64,000 nucleotides of DNA from Candidatus Obscuribacterales bacterium (lineage in GTDB: Bacteria > Cyanobacteriota > Vampirovibrionia > Obscuribacterales > Obscuribacteraceae), in assembly GCA_019637435.1 (NCBI GenBank), contig JAHBVO010000001.1:310001-374000 (forward strand). The letters run 5' to 3'. Positions 53,104-61,755 of this stretch are shown in pieces. The position numbers and the translations under genes are program-made. Position 1 is the first letter of the stretch; each line of letters opens with the position of its first letter. The notes under the pieces are model-generated. The model did no database searches. It was not told the DNA's origin and saw only the letters and a program-made list of their open reading frames with translations.

Positions 53104-54435
53104 TCAGGAGCGCGCGGCCTGTGTGATTTCATCAAGCGCTGCTTTCTTGTGGTCTTCGATCATCGTGAGAACTCTAGTAGTCTCTTTGTTGATCGAGTCT
53201 ATTGCAGATTGCCCATCATCAGCCAGTTTGTTCAAGCATCGCGTATGCGCCTGTTTAATTTCCTTCTCGACTTCGGCAGCCACTGTTTGAACACTCTCGC
53301 CTGCTTCACGAGTGAGTCTATCAAGGTTCGCTTCGAAACCTTTGCGCATGGTCGCGAGTTCGTCGCAAATTTCTTTGATGGTGTCAGTCTTTGTCGCGTC
53401 TAATTGGTCGCGAGTGGATTTCGTGCTCTTGACTCGTTCTTCGATGCGATTGAGAAAATCTGTGTGCATTGTATCCGCGTTTTTCACGGTGTCGTTGCAC
53501 GAGGTTTTCAATGATTCAAGTGCGGAAGTCGCAGCTGTTAACAGGCTTGAACTGTAGTCCTGCGTCTTCTGCTTTAAATCAGTCGTGGCAGTTGAGTTCG
53601 CTTGCGTGACTTCTCGCGTGACTTTCTCGAATTCACTTTCCAGCTCCGATTCGTGCTCGCTGACTAGTTTGCCGAAGAATGCGTTGATATCTCGTTCACC
53701 ATCGGAACTTGCTTCTTCGATCGCGGTCAAACTTTTATCGATATCGTCTCCGATGTTGACCTTCGCTTTCGACGAGGCCTCTTCAACCGTTTTGTATTGA
53801 GTTTGAAATTCGACCGACAGCTTTTGCATGATCTGTGAGAAGTGGGTCTCGATCGCGCTTGCTTTCTGCATGTAGTTTTTGTACAGCTGCGCGACGATTT
53901 GTTTTTCGCTTCCCTTCTGCTCCCAGACGCTCTGGTCTAATTTCTGCTGGAGGTTGTTGGTGAGCCCGGTTGCGTGCGAACGAATTTCTTTGCTGCCTTC
54001 GAAATTACTGCCCATCAAACCGGCAACGTTCTGCTCGTAAGTCTTATCAAACTCGCTCGACAGCTCGTGTTTAACGTCATTCAATCGATCGCCTAAACTT
54101 GCTTTGATCGAATCAACGGATTCCCGAACCAACTCGCCGATTCTGCGAAGCTCTTCAGTCAAGGATTCCGTATGTTCCTTGCACTTCTCGACTTCTTGTT
54201 CCTTAAGCTTGGAGAGCTTCTTGACGGACTTATCCATCATCCCGTGAAGTTCGCCCTCAATCTCCTTTGATTTCGCCTCAACCACGCTAGAGTGATTCGT
54301 CGCGGAACTGCGTTGTTGCGAGGCGTGTTTATTGGCTGAGCCAGTCAGTTTTGCTATGGCGTCGGTTTCGATGCTGGACATTTGTTCTGTCCCGCCATCA
54401 TAGATAATTTGGAGTTTCTTACCTGCCAGGGTCAT
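53104..54435 (-). CDS. Coiled-coil protein, 443 aa
   Basis: Almost entirely helical and coiled coil from residue 20 to the end; the first 30 residues form a short beta-like head (LAGKKLQIIYDGGTEQM). Recurring Glu/Lys/Ser heptads resemble apolipoprotein- or chemoreceptor-type rods, but there is no receptor signature, signal peptide or membrane helix. AAGGAGA precedes the ATG. Middle gene of the three-gene coiled-coil operon, 71 nt after the gene upstream. Function unknown. Confidence 0.85.
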   Translation of the reverse strand: MTLAGKKLQIIYDGGTEQMSSIETDAIAKLTGSANKHASQQRSSATNHSSVVEAKSKEIEGELHGMMDKSVKKLSKLKEQEVEKCKEHTESLTEELRRIGELVRESVDSIKASLGDRLNDVKHELSSEFDKTYEQNVAGLMGSNFEGSKEIRSHATGLTNNLQQKLDQSVWEQKGSEKQIVAQLYKNYMQKASAIETHFSQIMQKLSVEFQTQYKTVEEASSKAKVNIGDDIDKSLTAIEEASSDGERDINAFFGKLVSEHESELESEFEKVTREVTQANSTATTDLKQKTQDYSSSLLTAATSALESLKTSCNDTVKNADTMHTDFLNRIEERVKSTKSTRDQLDATKTDTIKEICDELATMRKGFEANLDRLTREAGESVQTVAAEVEKEIKQAHTRCLNKLADDGQSAIDSINKETTRVLTMIEDHKKAALDEITQAARS

Positions 54436-54506
54436 GCGAGCGTCTCCTTATTCCACATCCGGTGCGGCTCTTGTGAGAGCCAGTTGAAACGGTTTCCAAA
54501 ATTGTT

Positions 54507-55907
54507 CTAGTCTGTATCCAAAGTGAGAGATGATTCGAGGTATGCTTGGACGGACATGGCCGCTACCCGACCGCGTTCTTCGATCTCCGGCAACTCGATG
54601 GACAGTTGCGAAAGTTCGACTTTGAATGATTTTTCGATGCGGTCCAATTCGCTCCTAATGATGCGAACCTGCTTCTCCAGCGACTCCACAGTCTGCAATC
54701 TGATGCTGTCGATGCGCTCGTATGAAGTGGTGCTGGCTCTGGCAAAATCATTTTCCATCTGATCGACTTGCCGTCTGTAGGTTTTAACAAGTTCGCTTCC
54801 ACGAATTTTCAATTGGGACTTGAGTTTCTGTTTTATCTCTTCAGTCGACTGAGCGCTGCCGCCGCCGGCCAAATCACGTTCTTCCGAAATAACAGTTTCC
54901 AACCGGCTGAACAGCCGAGCAACTTGTTCCTCGTATTTGCGCTCGAGCCGCTTCAAAGAACTGTAATACATGCGATGGTTGCCGGTAATTCTTGCAAGAG
55001 CGTCGTTCGCGACTTGATTGATCGACGACTTTGCCTCTGTGACGGAGTAAGTCAGGCGGCGGCTGTGATTGGAAAGTGTTTCCTCTCGCATGCTTTCCAG
55101 GTCTTCTTGAAAGCTGTGTTGTAGCACTTCCATGTTCGTCTTCCACTCGTCAACTTTGTGCGCGAGGAATTCGGAATTCTCCAGCCGGCAAGCCTCGAGA
55201 TCCGTCGCACCCTCGGTGGTTGACTCTTCCGTCGCTTTGGTAGTCATGGCCAGCATCTCATCGAGTTGCACGAGGACCTCGGCGATTTTCTTGTCGAAGC
55301 CTTCTTCGTACTCGCTCAGTTTTTTCTCGATATTTTGCTTGGATAAACCAACCGATTCGTCCGCCAGGCTGTCGAGTTCTTTGGATTTGTTGGTCAAACC
55401 GCTCTCGAGAGTGGTCTTTTGCGTGGCTAGCTTATCGCGCGCCGCTTCTGCGAATTCGCTCATTGCTTCGCGGTTTTTGTTCGTAAAATTGGCGAAGCGT
55501 CCCTGCGGATTTTCTGCCAGTCCGTTCAGTTTCTTCAGTGTCTCTGAAAGCTTCGCTGTCAGTTCTTGCTTGGTTTTATCTACGAGAAGATAAACGCGCT
55601 CGCGGCTCTCCTGGGCGGTTTTCAAAATTTCGTCTGCTTCGCTGCGCTCAAATTCGGCAAGTCGCTCGTTGAGTTCGTCGCGCTTGGATCCCAGCTCTTC
55701 GACGTTGTTTTCCACCATCGAGTTCGTCTGACTGGCGATTTTTTTTAGTTGTGATTCGAGCGATTTCTCAAGCTCTTCGCTGTAGCGTGTCAGCTGATCG
55801 ATTGAGTTGTTGACAATCTTCTCGAGGTCGCTCGCCGCCTTGTCGACTCCCTCTTGCCACAAATTCAGGGCCGAGTTCAAATTCTGGTCCTTGTCGTCTT
55901 CCGGCAT
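54507..55907 (-). CDS. Coiled-coil protein, about 466 aa
   Basis: Start ATG 55907, chosen because CAGGAGTGATC stands directly ahead; the frame is open another 16 codons. The whole protein is coiled coil (LWQEGVDKAASDLEKIVNNS, LERKYEEQVARLFSRLETV), ending in VQAYLESSLTLDTD. No membrane helix or signal peptide. First gene of the three-gene coiled-coil operon. Similar composition to its two neighbours suggests that they co-assemble, but that is inferred. Confidence 0.85.
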   Translation of the reverse strand: MPEDDKDQNLNSALNLWQEGVDKAASDLEKIVNNSIDQLTRYSEELEKSLESQLKKIASQTNSMVENNVEELGSKRDELNERLAEFERSEADEILKTAQESRERVYLLVDKTKQELTAKLSETLKKLNGLAENPQGRFANFTNKNREAMSEFAEAARDKLATQKTTLESGLTNKSKELDSLADESVGLSKQNIEKKLSEYEEGFDKKIAEVLVQLDEMLAMTTKATEESTTEGATDLEACRLENSEFLAHKVDEWKTNMEVLQHSFQEDLESMREETLSNHSRRLTYSVTEAKSSINQVANDALARITGNHRMYYSSLKRLERKYEEQVARLFSRLETVISEERDLAGGGSAQSTEEIKQKLKSQLKIRGSELVKTYRRQVDQMENDFARASTTSYERIDSIRLQTVESLEKQVRIIRSELDRIEKSFKVELSQLSIELPEIEERGRVAAMSVQAYLESSLTLDTD

Positions 55908-56263
55908 GATCACTCCTGTACCTGTACGCCTAGCCAAGCCTGGTATACCCAGCACGTATTATTTTCCTACCTTGTCAATTTACCCACGCGCGTATAAGTC
56001 ACTTGAGCTGACTGATAAAGACGTTAATTCTATGAACCGCCGCCATTTTTAATCTGCGGTCTGAAAAATTCGGTCGAGGAAGGAAGCCAATTCTCCCCGC
56101 GGTATGGAGCGAGCAGCGCCCGTTTTCCTCACCGGAATCGGCACTATGGGCATGCATCTGGCGGTGTCGAAACTGACCTGCTCCGATTCTGCTGGATGTA
56201 AGAGTTGGATTCGGCCGAATTTACGAGTTCGATTCCGCTTGATGGTTCGACTGATTCCCGGGC
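55908..56263. other. 356-nt intergenic region upstream of the coiled-coil operon
   Basis: Lies between the lpdA stop and the first coiled-coil start, both on the minus strand. It must hold the operon promoter unless transcription reads through from the PDH genes. A plus-strand frame (56104-56367) overlaps the lpdA end and is rejected. No clear terminator hairpin was found after lpdA. Confidence 0.4.
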
Positions 56264-57715
56264 CTAAACTGCCGAGGTCGCCTCTTTCGCTTTCCTTTCG
56301 AGGCGGCTCATTCCTGACAGAGCGGCTTCGTTTATGGTTTCCGACAGAGTCGGGTGTGCATGAATAGAGGAAGCCAAATCTTCCAGGACCGCGCCCATCT
56401 CGATTGCCAGCACTGCTTCGGCGATTAAATCACCGGCACGGGGACCGACAATACCAACGCCGAGCACTCTTGTAGTCTCGGGATCGAAAAGAATCTTGGT
56501 TTGACCGATCGGCTCGTTAAGCGTCAAAGCGCGACCAGATGCAGACCACGGGAATTTTGCCGTTCCCACTTTGATGCCTTGCTCTTTGGCTTCCGTGTCA
56601 GTGAGCCCGCACCAGGCAACTTCCGGTTCTGTAAACACAACCGCCGGAACCGCTCGATTGTCGTATGACGACGATTTGCCAGCAATTACTTCTGCGGCGA
56701 CAATGCCCTGGCGTATTGCTCTGTGAGCGAGCATCGGCTGTCCGGAGACATCGCCTATCGCGAAGATTTTCTTGTCGGTCGTTCGGAGCGTGTCGTCGAC
56801 TTTGATGAAACCGTGTTGATCGATTTCGACTTCAGTGTTTTCCAGTCCGAGTTCGTCTGTGTTTGGTCGTCTGCCGACTGAGATCAAGGCTTTATCGAAT
56901 TCCATGGTCTCCGGAACATCTTTGCCCTTCAGGCTTGCGATGACTTTATTGCCCTTGATTTCGAGACCTAGAACGCCTGTGCTCAAGAAGATTTGTTTGA
57001 AGTCCTCGGCGAGCCTTGTGGCTAGTGGTCTAACGAGGTCTCGGTCGGCCCCTGGCAGGAGACCATCCATCATCTCGACCACTGTGACTTCGCTCCCAAG
57101 GGCTGCATAGACAGTTCCCATCTCAAGACCGATGTATCCGCCGCCTACGATGAGCAGTTTCTTTGGAACGTCGGACAGAGCCAGCGCGCTGGTCGAGTCG
57201 AGAATCAAGGGACTGTCGACGTCTGCAGCATTTTTGAAAAGCTTCGGTAGTTTCGTCGGACGCGAACCTGTCGCAATGATGCAGTGTTTGAATTTGACCC
57301 GCACCGGATTCTCGCCGTAGCGGTCGACGCGAACGCTCTTGGAGTCCTGGAACGACGCGCTCCCAATTAGTCTCTCGACCTTTGCTCCTTTGAGCATACC
57401 GACGATGCCGTTGGCCAATTTGTCAATGACGCCCTCTTTCCAGGTGCGGAGCTCGTCGACATTGATTTCCGGCGATGCAAATTTGATTCCAAACTCTTTT
57501 GCGCGACCGGAAACGTTTATGACTTCCGCCGCGTGGAGTAGCGCCTTGGACGGGATGCAGCCCATATGGAGGCAGACGCCGCCCGGCTTGGGCTGAGCGT
57601 CGATCAATATGGTTTTGATGCCGAGTTCTGCGGCGCGGAGCGCGGCTGTGTAACCGCCCGGCCCACCACCAACAACTGCAAGATCGACTTGTTCGACCGA
57701 TTCGCCCACGACCAT
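56264..57715 (-). CDS. lpdA: Dihydrolipoyl dehydrogenase (E3)
   Basis: 483 aa flavoprotein. FAD motif GGGPGG at 16-21, redox disulfide Cys48-Cys53 (CLHMGC), NAD motif VGGGYIGLE, central FAD motif TTDKKIFAIGD, and the C-terminal active-site HAHPTLSE. It reoxidises dihydrolipoamide of E2 with NAD+. Start ATG 57715 set by GGAGGAG 6 nt ahead; an in-frame upstream start at 57766 is disfavoured. Last gene of the PDH operon, 85 nt after the E2 stop. The same E3 may also serve other complexes. Confidence 0.95.
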   Translation of the reverse strand: MVVGESVEQVDLAVVGGGPGGYTAALRAAELGIKTILIDAQPKPGGVCLHMGCIPSKALLHAAEVINVSGRAKEFGIKFASPEINVDELRTWKEGVIDKLANGIVGMLKGAKVERLIGSASFQDSKSVRVDRYGENPVRVKFKHCIIATGSRPTKLPKLFKNAADVDSPLILDSTSALALSDVPKKLLIVGGGYIGLEMGTVYAALGSEVTVVEMMDGLLPGADRDLVRPLATRLAEDFKQIFLSTGVLGLEIKGNKVIASLKGKDVPETMEFDKALISVGRRPNTDELGLENTEVEIDQHGFIKVDDTLRTTDKKIFAIGDVSGQPMLAHRAIRQGIVAAEVIAGKSSSYDNRAVPAVVFTEPEVAWCGLTDTEAKEQGIKVGTAKFPWSASGRALTLNEPIGQTKILFDPETTRVLGVGIVGPRAGDLIAEAVLAIEMGAVLEDLASSIHAHPTLSETINEAALSGMSRLERKAKEATSAV

Positions 57716-57800
57716 TGGAAACTCCTCCACAGAGTAAGTGTTCAGAAGTGAACCATTGTAGTCCACCCACGGTGTCCGTTCAATTCACGTCCCGTGCTTG

Positions 57801-59222
57801 TTATTCGAGAACCAGACTTAGCGGCTCTTCCAGCATATCGATGATGTGACGGACGAACAGAGCGGCTTCAGCGCCGTCGGCCAACCGGTGGTCAAACGAG
57901 AGTGCCAGCGGCAAAATCGTTCCAACTTCGATTTGACCATTCTTCACGATCGGTCGCTCATTCGCTCTCGCCATGCCCAGAATCGCGGCTTCAGGGTGGT
58001 TAACCATCGGCACCATACTGGTACCGCCGATAGCGCCAATATTGGTTATCGTAAAGGTTCCGCCCTGCAGTTTATCGAGTTCGACTTTGCCGGATCTGGT
58101 CTTCTCTGCAATCTCACCGAGCTCTTTCGCGATTTGCATAATAGACTTTGTCTCAGCGTTATGAATGACCGGTACGATCAAACCGCGCTCGGTTGCGACT
58201 GCGATTCCGATGTTATAGAAGTGTTTGAAAACAATTTCGCCTTTCGCTTCATCGAGACTCGAGTTGAATTGCGGGAATTTCTGAAGTGCGCTTACGACCG
58301 CCTTGATTGCGAAAGCTGTCATTGTCAAACGAGGACCAGTGCGCTCTTTCTTGCTGTCGCGTTTTCCAAGCACGCGGGATAGTTCGCTCACATTTGCTTC
58401 ATCGAAGGTCGTGACGTGAGGAATATGAGTCCACGATGTGGTCATGTTTTGCGCAATCTTCCGGCGAATGCTGCGAAGCGGAACCCTTTCGGTCGTGCCG
58501 AATTTGCCGAAGTCCGGAAGTTCAACAGCCTGCGCCGTCATTGGTTGAGCATCATATGCGGTGCTGGAACCACCGCCGCCGTACTTGTCTGAAAGTGACA
58601 TTGCCGGCTGGGTTTTCGCAGCTGGAGCGTTTTCTTTCGCGTCGGACGGCGAAGAAGCCATGCGCGATATCGTTCCCTGAGCGCAGGCTTTTACATCTTC
58701 TTTTAGGACGCGACCGGAAGGTCCGGACGGTTCTACTTGGTAAAGGTCCACGCCCAGCTCGCGAGCCAGTCGGCGGACCGCTGGAGCCGCGGGGACCGGA
58801 CGATTCGGATCATGAGCAATACGGCCTGCGTTTCCATTACCGCCTGTATGTTTAGCACTCTCCGCGGTGGCAGTCTTCACCGCGCCGGCAGCGACTGGCG
58901 TTTTCTCGCCTGCAGCGACCTTCTCTTTCTCCCCTGCTTTGGCAGTGCTTTTATCTTCTTTTGCTTCTTTTTTCTCGACCTTGCCGCCTGCAAGATCGAA
59001 GCTGATCATGACACTACCGACGGTGACGACTTTGCCTTCTTCGACATGGATCTTCGTTACCGTGCCTGAGTACGGAGAAGGGATTTCGACTACCGCTTTG
59101 TCGGTTTCGACTTCGAAAAGCGGCTGGTCTTCTTTGACGGTGTCGCCCTCCTTGACCTTGATGCTGATGATTTCAGCTTCGTGGATACCTTCACCAAGGT
59201 CGGGCAGCTTAAACTCGCTCAT
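57801..59222 (-). CDS. pdhC: Dihydrolipoamide acetyltransferase, PDH E2
   Basis: 473 aa. One lipoyl domain (1-78) with the lipoylated Lys42 in ETDKAVV, a linker rich in Ala/Lys/Glu, a peripheral-subunit-binding domain (about 143-179: PAAPAVRRLARELGVDL), a second linker, and the catalytic acyltransferase domain with His445 and Asp449 in SFDHRLADG. It transfers acetyl from lipoamide to CoA and forms the core of the complex. Lipoyl count one and the peptide around the active site fit the Gram-positive or cyanobacterial type. Confidence 0.94.
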   Translation of the reverse strand: MSEFKLPDLGEGIHEAEIISIKVKEGDTVKEDQPLFEVETDKAVVEIPSPYSGTVTKIHVEEGKVVTVGSVMISFDLAGGKVEKKEAKEDKSTAKAGEKEKVAAGEKTPVAAGAVKTATAESAKHTGGNGNAGRIAHDPNRPVPAAPAVRRLARELGVDLYQVEPSGPSGRVLKEDVKACAQGTISRMASSPSDAKENAPAAKTQPAMSLSDKYGGGGSSTAYDAQPMTAQAVELPDFGKFGTTERVPLRSIRRKIAQNMTTSWTHIPHVTTFDEANVSELSRVLGKRDSKKERTGPRLTMTAFAIKAVVSALQKFPQFNSSLDEAKGEIVFKHFYNIGIAVATERGLIVPVIHNAETKSIMQIAKELGEIAEKTRSGKVELDKLQGGTFTITNIGAIGGTSMVPMVNHPEAAILGMARANERPIVKNGQIEVGTILPLALSFDHRLADGAEAALFVRHIIDMLEEPLSLVLE

Positions 59223-59250
59223 TGTTTTCCTCTCAGTCTGGTCAAACGAA

Positions 59251-59349
59251 TTACAAAAGTTTTTTCAATTCAGCCTGTTTCAAATCCTTTGCTTCAAACG
59301 TTCCGAGCTGCTCAAAGGTCTCGGGTAACGGACTCGGAGCCGGCTTCAT
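59251..59349 (-). CDS. Possible 32-aa protein within the PDH operon
   Basis: ATG at 59349, stop TAA at 59251: 32 codons, starting MKPAPSPLPETFEQLG and ending in an amphipathic, Lys/Leu-rich helix (AKDLKQAELKKLL). It fills most of the 150-nt gap between E1beta (stop 59373) and E2 (start 59222), in operon order. The composition is protein-like, but the ribosome site is poor and the ATG lies in a hairpin (59335-59367). It could be a small PDH-associated peptide or a chance frame. Too short for similarity judgement. Confidence 0.4.
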   Translation of the reverse strand: MKPAPSPLPETFEQLGTFEAKDLKQAELKKLL

Positions 59350-59367
59350 AGCTTGAAACCGGCTCCG
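59335..59367 (-). promoter_or_regulatory. Intra-operon hairpin between E1beta and E2
   Basis: CGGAGCCGG (59335-59343) and CCGGCTCCG (59359-59367) form a 9-bp GC-rich stem, extended by TTCA/TGAA (59345-59348 and 59354-59357) after one mismatch. It begins 6 nt after the E1beta stop, and the start codon of the 32-codon frame lies in its loop. No T-run follows, so it probably affects RNA stability or translation more than termination. Confidence 0.6.
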
Positions 59368-59372
59368 GGCAG

Positions 59373-60350
59373 TTAGAAGTTTAGTGTTTCTTTGCAGGCT
59401 ATTACCACGCGCTCTGCATCTGGCAGGTAGTAGCGCTCTTTCGAGAAGTACGGAATCGGAATATCGAGTCCGGTTACGCGCTTGATTGGCGCTTCCAGGT
59501 AAAGGAATGCATGCTCGTTTATCCGTGCGATGATTTCGGCACCGATTCCGCAGTTGCGCTGACCTTCGTGAACGATAACGGCGCGACCGGTTTTCATCAC
59601 GGACTTGATTATGGTCTTGTGGTCCATCGGAGAAACCGTTAGCAAATCGATGACCTCAGCTTGGATGCCGTCGTCTTCCATGTCTTCGGCAGCTTCGAGT
59701 GCAGCTCTGAGGCTGGCTCCGTAAGAGATGAGCGTCAGGTCTTCACCTTCTTTGACCACTTGCGCTTGACCGATCGGAAGAGTCTCCATTTTGTCCGGTA
59801 CTTCTTCTCTGAAGAGACGATAGCAAGCCTTAGGTTCCAAATAGATAACCGGATCCGGGTCCTGGATCGAGCTGTGAAGCAATGCCCGCGCGTTTCTCGG
59901 TCCCGAAGGAATTACAACTTTCAAACCAGGTGTGTGAACATAATATGTTTCACGGCTCTCTGAGTGGTGCTCGAGAGCGCGGATACCGCCGCCATATGGA
60001 GCGCGCATGACCATCGGAATGTGGATGCGTCCTCTGGTTCTATTACGGAATCGCGAAGCGTGGCTTTCAATCTGGTGGAACGCGTAGTAGTCGAATCCGG
60101 TAAATTGAATTTCTGCTACCGGTTTCATTCCATTGATCGACATACCGATCGCGGTGCCGATGATTGCAGCTTCCGCAAGGGGGGTATCGATCACGCGGTC
60201 GTCGCCGAATTTCGCGAACAGACCTTCGGTGATACGAAACACGCCTTCATCCTGACCGACGTCTTCGCCCATCACGACAACCCGATCGTCACGATCCATT
60301 GCTTCATGGAGCGCGAGGTTGATCGCCTTTGCCATATTTATTTCAGCCAT
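59373..60350 (-). CDS. pdhB: Pyruvate dehydrogenase E1 beta subunit
   Basis: 325 aa transketolase-like beta subunit: MGEDVGQDEGVF, GTAIGMSINGMKPVAEIQF, the ThDP-side EPKACYR, and the C-terminal fold with GIGAEIIARINEHAFLYLEAPIKRVTG. With E1alpha it forms the heterotetramer that decarboxylates pyruvate. Begins 62 nt after the E1alpha stop. Normal length. Confidence 0.95.
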   Translation of the reverse strand: MAEINMAKAINLALHEAMDRDDRVVVMGEDVGQDEGVFRITEGLFAKFGDDRVIDTPLAEAAIIGTAIGMSINGMKPVAEIQFTGFDYYAFHQIESHASRFRNRTRGRIHIPMVMRAPYGGGIRALEHHSESRETYYVHTPGLKVVIPSGPRNARALLHSSIQDPDPVIYLEPKACYRLFREEVPDKMETLPIGQAQVVKEGEDLTLISYGASLRAALEAAEDMEDDGIQAEVIDLLTVSPMDHKTIIKSVMKTGRAVIVHEGQRNCGIGAEIIARINEHAFLYLEAPIKRVTGLDIPIPYFSKERYYLPDAERVVIACKETLNF

Positions 60351-60412
60351 TTCAAACTCCTGTTGCTGTTTCGAAAGGCGCTTCCGAACTGGCGCGCCTG
60401 ACCTCGATAAAA

Positions 60413-61555
60413 CTACGAACGCGCTCCAGTCTCACTCTTTGCGTTCTTTTTTTCTTTGCGTGCTGCTTCCCTCTTCACGAGTTCTGCCAGTTCGTCACGC
60501 TGTTCTTGCAGGAATTGCGGCATGTCCGCGTAGACGTGGTCGATGATGGTGAAGGGGTTGAGGAGTTCCTCGCTTTTCGCCATCTCTTCTGCCTTGGCCA
60601 CGGCTGTCTTGACCATGTTGTCGACTTCCGCTTCCATCTTCTCCAGATCTTCTGCGGTCATGACGCCTTTGTTTTGCAGATATTTTGCAAACCGGATAAG
60701 CGGTTCTTTCTTCGCCCACTCATCTGTTTCCGCTTCGCTTCTGTACTTCTTCGGATCGTCGGCAGTGGTGTGTGGTGTCAGTCGGTAGGTCAGACCTTCG
60801 ATCAGACTCGGTCCGTAGCCGGCTCTGGCGCGTTCGACAGCTTCTTTGGTGGCGACGTAAACCGCCAGGACGTCGTTGCCATCCACTCGGATGCCGGGCA
60901 TGTTGTAAGCGATCGCTCGTTGCGCAACTGTTTCGCAGCTCATCTGGCGTGAGAGGGGAACCGAAATCGCATACTGGTTGTTCAAACAAACGAAAACGAC
61001 AGGGGCCTTGAAGACCGACGCAAAGTTCAAGGCTTCATGACAATCACCTTCGGACGACGCACCGTCACCAAAGTAAGTCATGACGACATTCTTTTCTTTC
61101 TTGTAGTTCATCGCCATGCCGATGCCCACGGCATGTGGCAATTGGGTTGCGAGCGGAACGCAAATCGGCAGGTCATTGACGTGCTCCGGCGGCGCAGTGC
61201 CTTCTTCAAAACCATTCCAATAGAGGATGATGTTTTCAATAGGCCAACCTCTATAGAGCATTCCGGCCAGTTCGCGATACGCGGGCACGTGCCAGTCATC
61301 TTGGTGCAAATTGATGGCGGAACCGATTGAGATAGCTTCGTGTCCGGCAGACTGGGGGAATGTGCCAAGGCGTCCCTGGCGCTGCATTTTGAGCATGCGC
61401 TCATCACAGCGTCGGCCAAGCAACATGTACTTGTACATCGACTTGAGCTGTTCTGCCGGAATGTCCGGCTCAAGCTCCTTGTCGACGTTGGCGTTTTCAT
61501 CGAGAATCGAGAGGTATTCGATTTTCTGCTCGATCTCTAGAACTTTTCTCGGCAT
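60413..61555 (-). CDS. pdhA: Pyruvate dehydrogenase E1 alpha subunit
   Basis: 380 aa. ThDP/Mg site GDGASSEGDCHEALN from 163 to Asn192-193 (LNNQYA), then SRQMSCETVAQRA and the phosphorylation-loop-like TYRLTPHTTADDP. The text RRCDERMLKMQRQGRLGTFPQS is typical of Bacillus-type PdhA. It decarboxylates pyruvate and passes the acetyl group to E2. First gene of the operon, divergent from lipA across 200 nt. Confidence 0.95.
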   Translation of the reverse strand: MPRKVLEIEQKIEYLSILDENANVDKELEPDIPAEQLKSMYKYMLLGRRCDERMLKMQRQGRLGTFPQSAGHEAISIGSAINLHQDDWHVPAYRELAGMLYRGWPIENIILYWNGFEEGTAPPEHVNDLPICVPLATQLPHAVGIGMAMNYKKEKNVVMTYFGDGASSEGDCHEALNFASVFKAPVVFVCLNNQYAISVPLSRQMSCETVAQRAIAYNMPGIRVDGNDVLAVYVATKEAVERARAGYGPSLIEGLTYRLTPHTTADDPKKYRSEAETDEWAKKEPLIRFAKYLQNKGVMTAEDLEKMEAEVDNMVKTAVAKAEEMAKSEELLNPFTIIDHVYADMPQFLQEQRDELAELVKREAARKEKKNAKSETGARS

Positions 61556-61755
61556 GTTAAGTCACCTGCGTAATTTGCTTTGATATCCAAAGTCTAAGCG
61601 TCTTCGCATCCGCCGCGATCGCCTAGCCTGGTTTAAATCCATGCATGCTTGACGATCAGCATCAGACCATGAAAGTATGTCATACGACCGCGCCATGATC
61701 TATTAATATGGCATGAAGAAATCGCTAAAACACTTGATTTTGAGCCGGAATCTGA

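Noticed and set aside
56104..56367. 87-codon plus-strand frame after lpdA
   Set aside because: Runs antisense into the conserved end of lpdA and lacks any protein-like pattern.
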